From Chromobacterium amazonense (lineage in GTDB: Bacteria > Pseudomonadota > Gammaproteobacteria > Burkholderiales > Chromobacteriaceae), in NCBI RefSeq assembly GCF_001855565.1, contig NZ_MKCR01000031.1:186001-250000 (forward strand): a DNA stretch of 64,000 nucleotides, read 5' to 3'. The notes beneath the pieces are model-generated. The model ran no database searches and was not told where the DNA came from. It saw nothing but the letters and a program-made list of their open reading frames with translations. Made by a program: the position numbers and the translations under genes. Shown here in pieces: positions 20,508 through 32,363 of the stretch (positions within the stretch are counted from its first letter, which is position 1; each line of letters opens with the position of its first letter).

Positions 20508-21299
20508 TCAACGCGGGACATACTTGATCAGCAGCTTGTCCAGCTCCCCGGAGTCCTGCATCTGTTGCAGCTCCTGGTTGACCAGCTGCTGCAGCTGCGT
20601 GCCCCTGGGGTTCTTTCGGGTGAAAATCATATGGAAGGCATTGCCCGGCATCCCCGGCAGCGGCTTGTGGCCAATTTTGGGGTCGCTGATGATATTGGTG
20701 CTGCCCAGCCGGTCCAGCCCGACCAACACCTCGTAATCCTCGGCGAATAAATCAAAACGGTCTGCCAACAGCGCCCGGCCCAAAGTCGGGTAATCGGCCG
20801 TGCGCACCATGGCGTCCTTATTGACCGCGGTCAGCGCGGAATAGGCATAACCCTTGATGCCGCCCAAACGATAACGGCCCAGATCGGCCTGGCCCGCAAC
20901 ATTTACGCCATCCGGATATTTGATTTTGGAATAGAACACATAGTAGTGGGTCTGATAATACGGCCTGGAGAACAGAAACTGTTTTTCGCGTTCCGGATTC
21001 TTGCTGGCGCTCAGCGCCATCAGATAGGTTTCCGCATTTTCTATCGACGCCAGGCAGCGCTTCCAGGGCAGCAAATTGATCTGAAACGGAATGTGATGCT
21101 TGTTGAGAATGGCGGTGATCACGTCTACCGAGTAGCCGGTGATCTCGGCCGTGGCTTGATGGTTGTAACGCAAATAATAGGTGTAAGGCGGCCATTCGTC
21201 GCCGTCGTCGCAAATATGCAGCAGGCTGCGGTCCAAGTCCTGGGCCAGGCCCAGCGCAGGAAAAAACAGCAGCGCGGCGAGTGTTGAACGTGTCTTCAT
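20508..21299 (-). CDS. Periplasmic substrate-binding protein, amino-acid type (SBP family 3-like)
   Basis: A 263-residue protein with a signal peptide (MKTRSTLAALLFFPALGLAQ) and a bilobed periplasmic binding fold: DEWPPYTYY and ITGYSVDVITAILNK are typical of family 3 amino-acid-binding proteins, and the C-terminus ends with LDKLLIKYVPR. No ABC permease or ATPase gene is nearby, so it may be an orphan binding protein or one of the transport-free paralogues common in these bacteria. The ligand cannot be predicted. Start ATG at 21299. Confidence 0.82.
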   Translation of the reverse strand: MKTRSTLAALLFFPALGLAQDLDRSLLHICDDGDEWPPYTYYLRYNHQATAEITGYSVDVITAILNKHHIPFQINLLPWKRCLASIENAETYLMALSASKNPEREKQFLFSRPYYQTHYYVFYSKIKYPDGVNVAGQADLGRYRLGGIKGYAYSALTAVNKDAMVRTADYPTLGRALLADRFDLFAEDYEVLVGLDRLGSTNIISDPKIGHKPLPGMPGNAFHMIFTRKNPRGTQLQQLVNQELQQMQDSGELDKLLIKYVPR

Positions 21300-21451
21300 G
21301 GTGGTTGCCTGCGGCGATACGCTATCTTGATCACCTCAATGTAGACGGCGCGTCAAGCGCTGCCCTATCTTCTGCCTGGTGCGCTTTAGCCTTTCCCATG
21401 GGACGCAGGCGGCGGAAGATGCGCCTCAGGCCGAATGCTTGCCGGGGAAAA

Positions 21452-22021
21452 TCAGCGAGCGTCAGGTCGGCTGCAGATGCAGTTGATATAGGAGCCGCCC
21501 TGCAGCATATTGATCAGGCCCACGCTGTATTGCGGGTCGAGCGCCAGGCTGCCGTCGGAACATCCGGGCATGCCGTGTTCGCGGACATAATCCGGCGCGA
21601 CATAATCCGCCCCGTACATGGCCAGATTGCGCTCGCGCATATGCATGTTGCGGGTTTCCATGCCATCCAGCCGCAGCGACAGGCCGTGGCTCCCGAAAAA
21701 GGTAACGGAGGCGCGGCATACGCCCAGCCACGTCGCATTGGAGCCGGGCTCGTCGGAAAACTCGCTGACAAGCAGCCTATTGGCGTCGGGATTGCCGCCG
21801 CATCCATGCGCCACCAGAAAACGCTGAACGGACCCCTCCAGCGTATCGAAGACAAAAAAGCGAGGTTCAGTCGACGGCAGGCCATAATCCACGACGGCCC
21901 AATACAAGAGGCTGGCGCGCGGATAGCGTTCCCTCTGCACCGCCAGCATATCCAGTACTGCGGCATCGGGCAGCGACTCCTGCCGGCACAGCCGCAACAA
22001 TATTGCCTCCAGTTCGTCCAC
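21452..22021 (-). CDS. Murein L,D-transpeptidase-like protein (YkuD_2 type)
   Basis: A 189-residue protein with features of the L,D-transpeptidase-related YkuD_2 family: VCRASVTFFGSHGLSLRLDG, then a His-containing REHGMPGCSDGSLAL resembling the HG...GC catalytic pattern, and a C-terminal LQGGSYINCICS. Such enzymes form 3-3 peptidoglycan cross-links or attach proteins. No signal peptide is visible from the GTG start at 22021 (preceded by GGGGGCAAGG), which is odd for a periplasmic enzyme, so the start may be wrong or the protein retained. Moderately sure of the family. Confidence 0.6.
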   Translation of the reverse strand: MDELEAILLRLCRQESLPDAAVLDMLAVQRERYPRASLLYWAVVDYGLPSTEPRFFVFDTLEGSVQRFLVAHGCGGNPDANRLLVSEFSDEPGSNATWLGVCRASVTFFGSHGLSLRLDGMETRNMHMRERNLAMYGADYVAPDYVREHGMPGCSDGSLALDPQYSVGLINMLQGGSYINCICSRPDAR

Positions 22022-22238
22022 CCTTGCCCCCGTGGTCTCGTTGCGGCCTGTTTGATGATGCGCCCGTCCATTCGTTTTTCATTCTAGCCGTAGGCCTACA
22101 CCAGGCAAGCGCAGGGACGATTAGTAAAAACCGCAAACTCCGCCAGCCGCGAACAGTCCAAGCTCGACGCCGCCTGCACGCCTGTCTACAGTAGACGGCA
22201 GGCTCAGGATGGGCCGCCATTGAACGATGAGGATTGCG

Positions 22239-23363
22239 ATGAAAGCTTTTGGCAAGAAACCGGACGGCGCGCGGCAGGAGCGGATGCGCGCCTCGCCCAT
22301 GTGGGCTGGCGACGGCTTCCGCAACATCTATCCCATAGCGCCCGGCCTGCGCGATCCGAATGTGAAAATGCCGTCGCTGAAGGACTTTCTGTGCGGCGGC
22401 GAGCGGCGCGTGCCGAACGGGCCGCTGCCCACGCTGGACCCGCGCCATGCCTGGCGCAAACCGCCGGAATCCGGCCTGCGCGCCACCTGGCTGGGCCACT
22501 CCAGCGTGCTGATCGAAATCGACGGACTGCGCCTGCTGACCGACCCGGTGTGGGGACCGCGCGCCTCGCCCACCCGGCTGGCCGGACCCAAGCGCTTCCA
22601 GCCGGCGCCGGTGAAATTGAAGGAACTGCCGCCGCTGGACTTGGTGCTGGTCTCGCACGACCATTACGATCATCTGGACTATCCCACGATACGCGAGCTG
22701 GCCAAGACCCCGGCTCCTTTCGTCACCTCGCTGGGCGTCGGCGCCCATCTGGAAGCCTTCGGCGTGCCGCGCGAGCGCATCACCGAACTGGACTGGTGGG
22801 AGAGCTACCAGCACCCCGGCTCCGAGCTCGTCGTCACCGCCACGCCGTCGCAGCACTTCTCCGGCCGCGGCCTGAAAGACCGCAACGCCACGCTGTGGTC
22901 CTCGCTGTCGATGCGCACGCCGCGCCATTCCGTCTTCTTCAGCGGCGATACCGGCTTGACCGGCCAGTTCGAGGAGATTCGGGAAAGACTGGGCGCCTTC
23001 GATCTGGTGATGCTGGAAGTGGGCGCCCATCACCCAGCCTGGGGCGACATCCATCTGGGCCCCGACAACGCGCTCAAAGCGCTGGAGCTGCTGGGCGGCG
23101 GCGCCTTCCTGCCGGTGCACTGGGGCACTTTCAACCTGGCGATGCACGCCTGGGATGCGCCGGCCGAAACCCTGCTGGCCAGCGCCGAGCGGCGCAATGT
23201 CCGGCTCTTGATGCCGCGCCAAGGCGAGGCGGTGGAGCCTGCCCATGCCGAACGCGCCGCGCCATGGTGGCGCGGGGTGGATAGCGTCGCCCTGCCCCAA
23301 GAGTCCAGCGCGGCAGAGCCCGATGCCGCGGCGCCGAAATCCATGCCCTGGCCGCTGGACTGA
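22239..23363 (+). CDS. MBL-fold metal-dependent hydrolase (UlaG/NAPE-PLD-like)
   Basis: A 374-residue metallo-beta-lactamase-fold protein. Zinc-ligand motifs are WLGHSSVLIEIDGLRLLTDPVWG, the signature SHDHYDHLDYPTI near residue 140, FSGDTGLTGQF and the C-terminal PVHWGTFNLA. It resembles the UlaG/NAPE-PLD-type branch, whose members hydrolyse phosphodiester or lactone bonds; some are outer-membrane linked. The start at 22239 is chosen because GAGGA lies six bases upstream; an ATG four codons earlier is in frame. Substrate unknown. Confidence 0.82.
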   Translation: MKAFGKKPDGARQERMRASPMWAGDGFRNIYPIAPGLRDPNVKMPSLKDFLCGGERRVPNGPLPTLDPRHAWRKPPESGLRATWLGHSSVLIEIDGLRLLTDPVWGPRASPTRLAGPKRFQPAPVKLKELPPLDLVLVSHDHYDHLDYPTIRELAKTPAPFVTSLGVGAHLEAFGVPRERITELDWWESYQHPGSELVVTATPSQHFSGRGLKDRNATLWSSLSMRTPRHSVFFSGDTGLTGQFEEIRERLGAFDLVMLEVGAHHPAWGDIHLGPDNALKALELLGGGAFLPVHWGTFNLAMHAWDAPAETLLASAERRNVRLLMPRQGEAVEPAHAERAAPWWRGVDSVALPQESSAAEPDAAAPKSMPWPLD

Positions 23364-23377
23364 TCTGCGCCGCAGCC

Positions 23378-23648
23378 CTAGGGGCTGTTGACGTTTGGGG
23401 AGAGGTCGCGCCGGGATGCGTTTTGCGACGAATCGAGGCGTTTCGCGCGCCGCATTTCATTCTCTGCCAGCGCGGAACAACGAAGAGTCGGCACGAAAGG
23501 CGCCCGGCCCTGCGGGTTTGGCCGCTTTGGTCCGGAAGCCGCGTTGCCCAGCCCTTGCATAGAATGACTATGCGTCGGACTGTGCGCCTTGCTTCCGGTC
23601 CAAATCGGCGCAAACGCGATCCACTCACCAAATGTCAACAGCCCCTAG
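23378..23648. repeat. 271-bp MITE-like element with nested inverted repeats
   Basis: The outer arms are 23378-23398 and 23628-23648, 21 bp each with a single mismatch, beginning CTAGGGGCTGTTGAC. A second inner pair, 23526-23539 and 23591-23604 (14 bp, one mismatch), makes a hairpin. No transposase is encoded. Solo copies of the outer arm at 20486 and 32344 show the sequence is dispersed. A small minus-strand frame inside (23378-23638) is probably not a gene. Confidence 0.7.
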
Positions 23649-23807
23649 ACCAAAATGTAAAAATCAGAAGTTCATGCATTTTTCCCATTGAGCAATTACT
23701 CCAAGCGCGTATATTTCACCTTGCTGATAAGTGATAGCCTTTTTTTAAACCATTTACCTTCCAGCAAGCTGCCGCACTCAATTCGACGGGCATCAAGGAG
23801 AAAATGC

Positions 23808-25169
<1,362 letters not shown>

Positions 25170-25189
25170 TCTCAAGCGTCTTGATCAGC

Positions 25190-25346
25190 AAGGCCGGGCC
25201 TATGCCCTAATGCCGTTCACTTAAGGATTTTCGGGCGACTTTTCTGGCCTTGAGAGCACAGGAATCCACAAAAAAGCACCGTTTCCCATGCATGGAGACG
25301 GTGCTTTTCTCTTAAGTGAACGGCATTAGGGCCGAGGCCCGGCCTT
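25190..25346. repeat. 157-bp MITE-like inverted-repeat element
   Basis: Arms 25190-25225 and 25311-25346 are complementary over 36 bp with two mismatches; the inner 22 bp are exact and end CGTTCACTTAAG. The interior contains a terminator hairpin and no coding frame. The arrangement, between the ends of convergent genes, looks like a non-autonomous transposable element serving as a bidirectional terminator. Confidence 0.7.
25270..25310. terminator. Bidirectional terminator hairpin inside the inverted-repeat element
   Basis: AAAAGCACCGT (25272-25282) pairs with ACGGTGCTTTT (25298-25308); the 15-base loop contains CCATGCATGG. A tract on one side and T tract on the other allow termination of both the chitinase and mmsA transcripts. 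Confidence 0.8.
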
Positions 25347-25385
25347 TTCGCATGATGATGCGCCTTGGCGCTTGCAAGCCCAGGG

Positions 25386-26879
<1,494 letters not shown>

Positions 26880-26911
26880 TTCAGGATCTCGTTTTATTGG
26901 TGACAATCGTT

Positions 26912-28249
26912 TCAGGCCAGCTTGGCCAGCGTCTCGCCGACGGCGTCGAACAGGCTGTCCAGCTCCTGCTGCGTGGCAGTGAACGGCGGGCCGAACTGCA
27001 GCGCGTCGCCGCCGTAGCGGACGTAGAAGCCCTTGCGCCACAGCGCCATCGCCGCCTCGTAGGGCCGCACGATGGCGTCGCCGCCGCGCGGCGCGATCTG
27101 CACCGCGCCGGCCAAGCCGCAGTTGCGGATGTCTATCACATGCGGCAAGCCCTTCAGGCTATGGATGCCGCGCTCAAAGTGCGGTGCCAGTTCCGCCGCG
27201 CGCGCTACCAGCTGTTCGTTTTCCAGCACATCCAGCGCGGCCATGGCGGCGGCGCAGGCCACCGGATGGGCCGAGTAGGTGTAGCCGTGCGGAAACTCGA
27301 CCGCGTATTCCGGCGTGGTCTGCGCCATGAAGGCTTCGTAGATGTCCGTAGCTGCGATCACCGCGCCCATCGGCACTGCGCCATTGGTCAGCTGCTTGGC
27401 CACATTCATGATGTCGGGCGTCACGCCGAAATATTCCGCGCCGAACATCGCTCCCATGCGCCCAAAGCCGGTGATCACCTCATCGAAAATCAGCAGAATG
27501 TTGTGCTGGGTGCAAATGTCTCGCAGCCGCTGCAGATAGCCCTGCGGCGGCACGATGACGCCGGCGGAGCCGGCCATGGGCTCCACGATCACCGCGGCGA
27601 TATTGGACGCGTCGTGCAGCTCGATCAGCCTCAGCAGGTCGTCCGCCAGCTCCGCGCCGTGCGCCGGCAGGCCGCGGCTGAAGGCGTTGGCCGACAGCAA
27701 GGTGTGCGGCAAATGGTCTACATCCAGCAGCGGACCGTACAGCTTGCGGTTGCCGTTCATGCCGCCCAGGCTGGTGCCGGCGATGTTGACGCCGTGGTAG
27801 CCGCGGGCCCGGCCGATCAGCTTGGTCTTGGACGCCTGGCCCTTCAGCCGCCAGTAGGCGCGCGCCATCTTCACCGCGGTATCGGCGCATTCGGAGCCGG
27901 AGTTGGTGAAGAACACGTGGTTCAGCGCGCCCGGCGCCATCGCCGCCAAGCGCTCGGCCAGCCGGAACGACAACGGGTGGCCGAACTGGAAGCCCGGCGA
28001 ATAATCCAGCGTCGACAGCTGACGGTATACCGCCTCGGCGATCTCCTTGCGGCTGTGGCCGGCACCGCAACACCACAGGCCGGACAGGCTGTCGAAGATG
28101 CGGCGGCCGTCGGCGTCGGTCAGATAATTGCCCTCGCCAGACACGATCAACCGCGGGTCGCGCTGGAAGTTGCGGTTGGCGCTGAACGGCATCCAGTGCG
28201 CGCGCAGGTCGAGATGGTCGAATTCGGAACGGGTGGTGAGCGGATGCAT
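26912..28249 (-). CDS. Class III omega-amino acid:pyruvate aminotransferase (BauA-like)
   Basis: A 445-residue class III PLP aminotransferase. Motifs include [20 protein letters not shown], the substrate-pocket [20 protein letters not shown], the PLP Asp in [14 protein letters not shown], and the Schiff-base Lys in [17 protein letters not shown]. Overall pattern is that of beta-alanine:pyruvate transaminases, giving malonate semialdehyde and alanine. The gene is followed by mmsA and has a divergent LysR regulator, an arrangement like beta-alanine use genes of pseudomonads. Start ATG at 28249 has GAGG upstream. Other omega-amino acids are possible substrates. Confidence 0.88.
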   Translation of the reverse strand: MHPLTTRSEFDHLDLRAHWMPFSANRNFQRDPRLIVSGEGNYLTDADGRRIFDSLSGLWCCGAGHSRKEIAEAVYRQLSTLDYSPGFQFGHPLSFRLAERLAAMAPGALNHVFFTNSGSECADTAVKMARAYWRLKGQASKTKLIGRARGYHGVNIAGTSLGGMNGNRKLYGPLLDVDHLPHTLLSANAFSRGLPAHGAELADDLLRLIELHDASNIAAVIVEPMAGSAGVIVPPQGYLQRLRDICTQHNILLIFDEVITGFGRMGAMFGAEYFGVTPDIMNVAKQLTNGAVPMGAVIAATDIYEAFMAQTTPEYAVEFPHGYTYSAHPVACAAAMAALDVLENEQLVARAAELAPHFERGIHSLKGLPHVIDIRNCGLAGAVQIAPRGGDAIVRPYEAAMALWRKGFYVRYGGDALQFGPPFTATQQELDSLFDAVGETLAKLA

Positions 28250-28348
28250 CGCAGGCCTCGCTGACAGAAGTATGGCTACAGCATGCGCCGGACATTTGGT
28301 GAGTTAAATGCTATCTTTCTTACGTTCAGATTAGATAAAACTCAACCA
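28250..28348. promoter_or_regulatory. Divergent promoter region of the transaminase and LysR regulator
   Basis: A 99-bp AT-richer gap. An imperfect dyad ATTT-N8-AAAT (28293-28308) fits a LysR-type T-N11-A site. Its location between a LysR gene and the operon it probably controls supports the reading. Confidence 0.4.
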
Positions 28349-29263
28349 ATGAACCGCAAACCCGCGCTGGGACAAGTCAGCGATTTCGATATCCGCCTGC
28401 TGCGGCTGTTCCGCACCGTGGCCGAATGCGGCGGCTTTTCCGCCGCCGAAGGCGTATTGGGCATCAGCCGCTCCGCCATCAGCCTGCAGATGGGCGATCT
28501 GGAAAAACGGCTGGGCATCCGCCTGTGCCAGCGCGGCCGCGCCGGCTTCGCCCTCACCGACGAGGGCCGCGAAGTGCTGCGCGCCAGCCAGACCGTGCTG
28601 GCGGCGCTGGAAGACTTCCGCAGCGAAGTCAACTTGCTGCACCGCCAGCTGCGCGGCGAATTGAACATCGGCATCATCAACAACTTGGTGACACTGCCCA
28701 AGATGCGCATCACCCAGGCGCTGCGGGCGCTGGCCAAGCAGGGGCCAGACGTGCGCATCAATATCGGCATGATGACGCCCAGCGACATCGAAACCGGGCT
28801 GCTGGACGGCCAGCTGCACGCCGGCGTGGTGCCGCTGATCCAGCCCTTGTCCGGGCTGGACTACCTGCCGCTGTACGACGAGCGCTCGCAGCTCTACTGC
28901 AGCCGCGAGCATCTGCTGTTCCCGCAGCCAGATGAAGCCATCGGCGAGGCGGCGCTCGCCGGCGCCGACGCCATCGTCCCCGGCTACCGGCTGCCGCCGC
29001 AGGCCCAGGCCCTGCAGCAGCGGCTGAAGCCGGCCGCCACCGCGTCCGACCGCGAAGGCATCGCCTTCCTGATCCTGACCGGACGCTATATCGGCTATCT
29101 GCCGGACCATTTCGCCGCCGGCTGGGTGGCGCAGGGCATGATGCGGCCGCTGCTGCCGGATGTCTGCTTCTACGACGCGCCGCTGGCGCTGGCGGCGCGC
29201 AAGGGGCGGCGCGCCAATCTGGTGCTGGAGCGTTTTCTGCAGGAGTTGGAGCGCAGCGCCTGA
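28349..29263 (+). CDS. LysR-family transcriptional regulator
   Basis: A 304-residue regulator with an N-terminal winged helix (FRTVAECGGFSAAEGVLGISRSAISLQMGDLEKRLGI split here only by eye, residues 18-55) and a LysR substrate-binding domain. It is transcribed away from the transaminase-mmsA operon and probably controls it, responding to beta-alanine or a related amine. Start ATG at 28349 (MNRKPALGQ) is chosen; the frame extends upstream into the divergent promoter region. It converges with the DUF1304 gene, with a 3-bp gap. Confidence 0.88.
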   Translation: MNRKPALGQVSDFDIRLLRLFRTVAECGGFSAAEGVLGISRSAISLQMGDLEKRLGIRLCQRGRAGFALTDEGREVLRASQTVLAALEDFRSEVNLLHRQLRGELNIGIINNLVTLPKMRITQALRALAKQGPDVRINIGMMTPSDIETGLLDGQLHAGVVPLIQPLSGLDYLPLYDERSQLYCSREHLLFPQPDEAIGEAALAGADAIVPGYRLPPQAQALQQRLKPAATASDREGIAFLILTGRYIGYLPDHFAAGWVAQGMMRPLLPDVCFYDAPLALAARKGRRANLVLERFLQELERSA

Positions 29264-29266
29264 GCC

Positions 29267-29623
29267 TCAAGCCAACAACAACAATGCGATGCCCAGCGCC
29301 GCCGGCAGCCCCTGCGCAAAGAAAATGCGCCGACTGACAGTCAACGCGCCGAATACGCCGGCCGCCAGCACGCAAGCCAGGAAAAACAGCTTGATCTGAA
29401 AGCCCTGCGCGCCCAGCCACAGCCCCCAGGCCAGGCCGGCGGCGAGAAAACCGTTGTACAGGCCCTGGTTGGCGGCCAGCGCCTTGGTTTCCCTTGCTTT
29501 CTCGGGCGTCAGCCGGAAAGTCTTCATCCCCAGCGGCTTGTCCCACAGAAACATTTCCAGCGCCAGGAAATACAGATGCAACAAGGCCACCACGGTGATC
29601 GCCAGATTTGCCGCCATGCTCAT
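29267..29623 (-). CDS. DUF1304 family membrane protein
   Basis: A 118-residue hydrophobic protein with about four membrane spans. The N-terminal HLYFLALEMFLWDKPLG and the central ALAANQGLYNGFLAAGLAWG are characteristic of DUF1304. Function is unknown. Start ATG at 29623 has GGAGGCAGACCT upstream, a good ribosome binding site. Confidence 0.82.
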   Translation of the reverse strand: MSMAANLAITVVALLHLYFLALEMFLWDKPLGMKTFRLTPEKARETKALAANQGLYNGFLAAGLAWGLWLGAQGFQIKLFFLACVLAAGVFGALTVSRRIFFAQGLPAALGIALLLLA

Positions 29624-29718
29624 AGGTCTGCCTCCATATCGTTCCCCTCAGGCGGCGCCATGCAGGTCCGCCTCCATTCATTTAGAATGAACAATACACT
29701 CCTTACCTCATCTTGACG

Positions 29719-30234
29719 ATGCCACCACACCCCAGCACTTGCCACGGTCTGATCGATACCCGCTTCGGCCCGGTCGCCGCCTGGCTGAACCGCGACGGCG
29801 CGCTGATCCGGCTGATTTTCCATCCCAGGCCGGAGCAAATGGCCGAACACGCCTGCCAGCGCGACGACGCGGCGCTGGCCGAGGTAGCCCGCCAACTGGC
29901 GGAGTACCAATCCGGCGCGCGGCGCGACTTCGACCTGCCGCTAGACCCGCAAGGCACACCGTTCCAGCAACAGGTGTGGGCGGCGCTGCGCCGCATCCCG
30001 TATGGCCACACCATCAGCTATGGCGAGCTGGCCAAGGCGCTGGGCCATCCGGACGGCGCTCGCGCCATCGGCCGCGCCAACGCCACCAACCCCATCGCGC
30101 TGATCGTGCCCTGCCACCGGGTGCTGGGCGCCGACGGCAGCCTCACCGGCTACGCCGGCGGCCTGCCGCTGAAAGCCGCGCTGCTGCGCTTTGAGCTGGA
30201 GCGCACCGCGCCGCCGGGGCTGTTCAGCGCTTGA
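29719..30234 (+). CDS. ogt: Methylated-DNA--protein-cysteine methyltransferase
   Basis: A 171-residue O6-alkylguanine-DNA alkyltransferase. It transfers the alkyl group from O6-methylguanine (and O4-methylthymine) to its own cysteine in the motif ALIVPCHRVLGADG, near residue 135. The helix-turn-helix GHTISYGELAKALGHPDGARAIG precedes it. There is no Ada-type N-terminal methyl-phosphotriester domain, so it is Ogt-like. ATG at 29719 is used; a TTG two codons earlier is in frame. A TAGAAT at 29682-29687 may serve as the -10. Confidence 0.93.
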   Translation: MPPHPSTCHGLIDTRFGPVAAWLNRDGALIRLIFHPRPEQMAEHACQRDDAALAEVARQLAEYQSGARRDFDLPLDPQGTPFQQQVWAALRRIPYGHTISYGELAKALGHPDGARAIGRANATNPIALIVPCHRVLGADGSLTGYAGGLPLKAALLRFELERTAPPGLFSA

Positions 30235-30400
30235 AACGCCAGCTTGGGGCCGCCGCCGCTCCTGCGATTTCGCTCCGCCCCCTGCATTTCATCCGCGCCA
30301 AGCGCGCTTCATCCCTCTGATTGCGCAGTCCGTCGCATGTCGATGTCGCCCCACGATGCGCTCTCCTACAGTCACATCACACACCAACCAGGAGAGCATC

Positions 30401-30673
30401 ATGACTTACCTCGACATCGCCTCAGCCTTGGACGCCCTCAACCAGTTCTGCCATCATATGCCCTTGTACTTCGCACAGGCGCTAAACGGATTAGCCGCCA
30501 TCGAATGGGGGCATGCCGTCTCGTCCTTGCTGCTGACCATTCTGGCCTGCAACGCCCTGATCGTGCCCCTGGTATTGATCTGGCTGGCGGTGGACCTGTC
30601 CCTGCCCAAGCTGAAGCTGTACCGCCAACGTCTGACCCTGCCGGCCCCGCGCAAAGAGGTGAAAATTGGATAA
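30401..30673 (+). CDS. Small two-span membrane protein preceding a sensor kinase
   Basis: A 90-residue protein with a hydrophobic stretch at residues 38-65 (AVSSLLLTILACNALIVPLV and onward), then a basic tail ending PAPRKEVKIG. AGGAGAG lies seven bases upstream of the ATG. Its stop overlaps or abuts the start region of the LytS-type kinase, so the two are probably co-translated and it could be a sensing or anchoring partner. No family recognised. Confidence 0.7.
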   Translation: MTYLDIASALDALNQFCHHMPLYFAQALNGLAAIEWGHAVSSLLLTILACNALIVPLVLIWLAVDLSLPKLKLYRQRLTLPAPRKEVKIG

Positions 30674-30710
30674 TCAAAACCACACGACGCCTTGGCGTGA
30701 GGATTTCAGC

Positions 30711-31574
30711 ATGATCCTGAAAACCATAGAAAAGGGCTGGTGGGGCTTCGTCGACATGGTGGCGCAGCTGGGTTGGGGACGGCTGATGTTGACGCTGCTG
30801 CTGATCATGATGCTGGGCGGCATTCTGAATATCGAACACATGACGCTGCTGCTGTCCCTGGTCGCCATCCTGGTGAAGGTGCTGGCCATCGGCAAACACC
30901 GGGCAGAGCAAGAGGCGGACCGCGCCATCGCCCGCAGCGAAAAAGCGGAGCAGCAGGCCGAGCTGGAAGCGCTGCAGCGCCAGCTGGCGGAAACGCGGAT
31001 GAGCGCGCTGCAGGCGCAGATCGAACCGCACTTTCTGTTCAACACCCTGTCCTCGGTGTGCCAGTTGATGGAAACCGCGCCGGACAAGGCGGTGGTCATG
31101 CAAAAGGCGCTGATCCGCTATCTGCGCTCTTCGCTGCCGGAATGGCGCGACTCGCCGGGCGAAACCCGCCTGGGACAGCAAGTGGAATTATCGCGCGCCT
31201 ATCTGGAAATCATGCAGTTGCGGATGGAGGACAGGCTCAAGGTTTGCATCAAGGTGCCGCCGTCGCTGCAAAGCGCCCGTTTCCCGGTGATGATGCTGCA
31301 AACCTTGGTGGAGAACGCCATCAAACATGGCCTGGAACCCAAGGCGGAAGGCGGCGCCATCGAGGTGGACGCCAAGGTGCAGGACGGCAAGCTAAGGCTG
31401 GCGGTGCGCGACGACGGCGTCGGTTTCCCGGACCAGCCCGGCCAGGGCATGGGCCTGGCCAATATCCGCGAGCGGCTGTCCCTGCTGTACGGAACCGAGG
31501 CCGAGCTGGTGCTGGAAGCGCCGGAGGACGGCGGCACGCTCGCCACCATCGCCATGCCGTTTGCCCTGGTTTAA
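30711..31574 (+). CDS. LytS/AlgZ-type sensor histidine kinase
   Basis: A 287-residue membrane kinase of the His_kinase (PF06580) class. Two N-terminal spans (GRLMLTLLLIMMLGGIL and TLLLSLVAILVKVLAI) are followed by a coiled coil, the phospho-accepting QIEPHFLFNTLSSV and an HATPase with VENAIKHG and GMGLANIRERL. Such kinases pair with LytTR response regulators; that partner is next but carries an in-frame stop codon. Start: ATG at 30711 has GAGG eight bases upstream. A TTG at 30666 with a strong AGAGGTGA is an alternative and would add 15 residues and overlap the previous gene. Confidence 0.85.
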   Translation: MILKTIEKGWWGFVDMVAQLGWGRLMLTLLLIMMLGGILNIEHMTLLLSLVAILVKVLAIGKHRAEQEADRAIARSEKAEQQAELEALQRQLAETRMSALQAQIEPHFLFNTLSSVCQLMETAPDKAVVMQKALIRYLRSSLPEWRDSPGETRLGQQVELSRAYLEIMQLRMEDRLKVCIKVPPSLQSARFPVMMLQTLVENAIKHGLEPKAEGGAIEVDAKVQDGKLRLAVRDDGVGFPDQPGQGMGLANIRERLSLLYGTEAELVLEAPEDGGTLATIAMPFALV

Positions 31575-31586
31575 CGAGGAAAAACC

Positions 31587-32333
31587 ATGAACACGCTTAG
31601 CGCCTTGATCGCCGACGACGAAAGATTGATGCGGGAACAGCTGCGAATGGCGCTAGGCCGGGTCTGGCCGGAGCTGGACATCGTCGCCGAAGCCCAGGAC
31701 GGGAAACAAGCGGAGGAACTGGCCCGCCAGCACCAACCGGACCTGATTTTTCTGGACATCACCATGCCGGCGCAAAGCGGCATCGAGGCGGCGATCGCGC
31801 TAAACGGGCAGTATCCCATCGTGTTCGTCACCGCCTACGATCAGTACGCGGTCCAGGCCTTTGAGGAAGGCGCCATCGACTACCTGCTGAAGCCGGTGGA
31901 AGACGCCCGACTGCTGCGCACGCGACAGCGCTAGGAGCAGAAGCAGCCGCCGCTGCCGCAGGATTGGCAAAGTACTTTATTAAAGCTCAGCCGCCAGCTG
32001 GACAAGCCGGAATACCTGCGCTGGATACGCGCCTCGGTGGGCAACAGCCTGCGCCTGATCAGCATCGATGAGGTGCTGCTGTTCCAGTCGGACGAGAAAT
32101 ACACCCTGGTGCAAACCGCCAGCTGCGAAGCCCTGATCCGCACCCCGCTGAAGGAATTGCTGCCGCAACTCGATCCCGAGCAGTTCTGGCAAGTGCATCG
32201 CGCCACCCTGGTGCGGGTGGCGTCGATAGAAGAAGTGCGCCGCGGCGAACGCGGCCTGCTGCTGAAGCTGCGCGCTTACGGCCCGCTGGTGGAAGTGAGC
32301 CGCAGCTACGCCCATCTGTTTCAGCGGATGTAA
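31587..32333 (+). pseudogene. LytTR-type response regulator interrupted by an in-frame amber codon
   Basis: The receiver domain (IADDERLMREQL, phospho-Asp in IFLDITMPAQSG, DYLLKPVED) reads from ATG 31587 to a TAG at 31932-31934. The same frame then continues without any shift through a linker (EQKQPPLPQDWQ) into a complete LytTR DNA-binding domain (RASVGNSLRLISIDEVLLFQ, LLPQLDPEQFWQVHRATLV) ending at 32333. A single base change from CAG would restore a normal 248-residue regulator. Either the gene is a recent pseudogene, the stop is suppressed, or the halves are made separately with a GTG restart at 32037. Confidence 0.8.
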
Positions 32334-32343
32334 GCCTTGTCTC

Positions 32344-32363
32344 AAACGTCAACAGCTCCTACT
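32344..32363. repeat. Diverged solo copy of the dispersed repeat
   Basis: AAACGTCAACAGCTCCTACT differs by single bases from the 21-bp arm of the element at 23378-23648. It lies in the 3' end of the chemoreceptor gene, whose stop codon falls inside it. Confidence 0.5.

Noticed and set aside
23378-23638. 86-codon minus-strand frame inside the inverted-repeat element
   Set aside because: It coincides with the MITE-like unit, starts and ends in its arms and has no recognisable domain.
31920-31950. Frameshift in the LytTR regulator
   Set aside because: Codon positions were counted on both sides of the TAG; the frame is unchanged, so it is a nonsense codon and not a frameshift.
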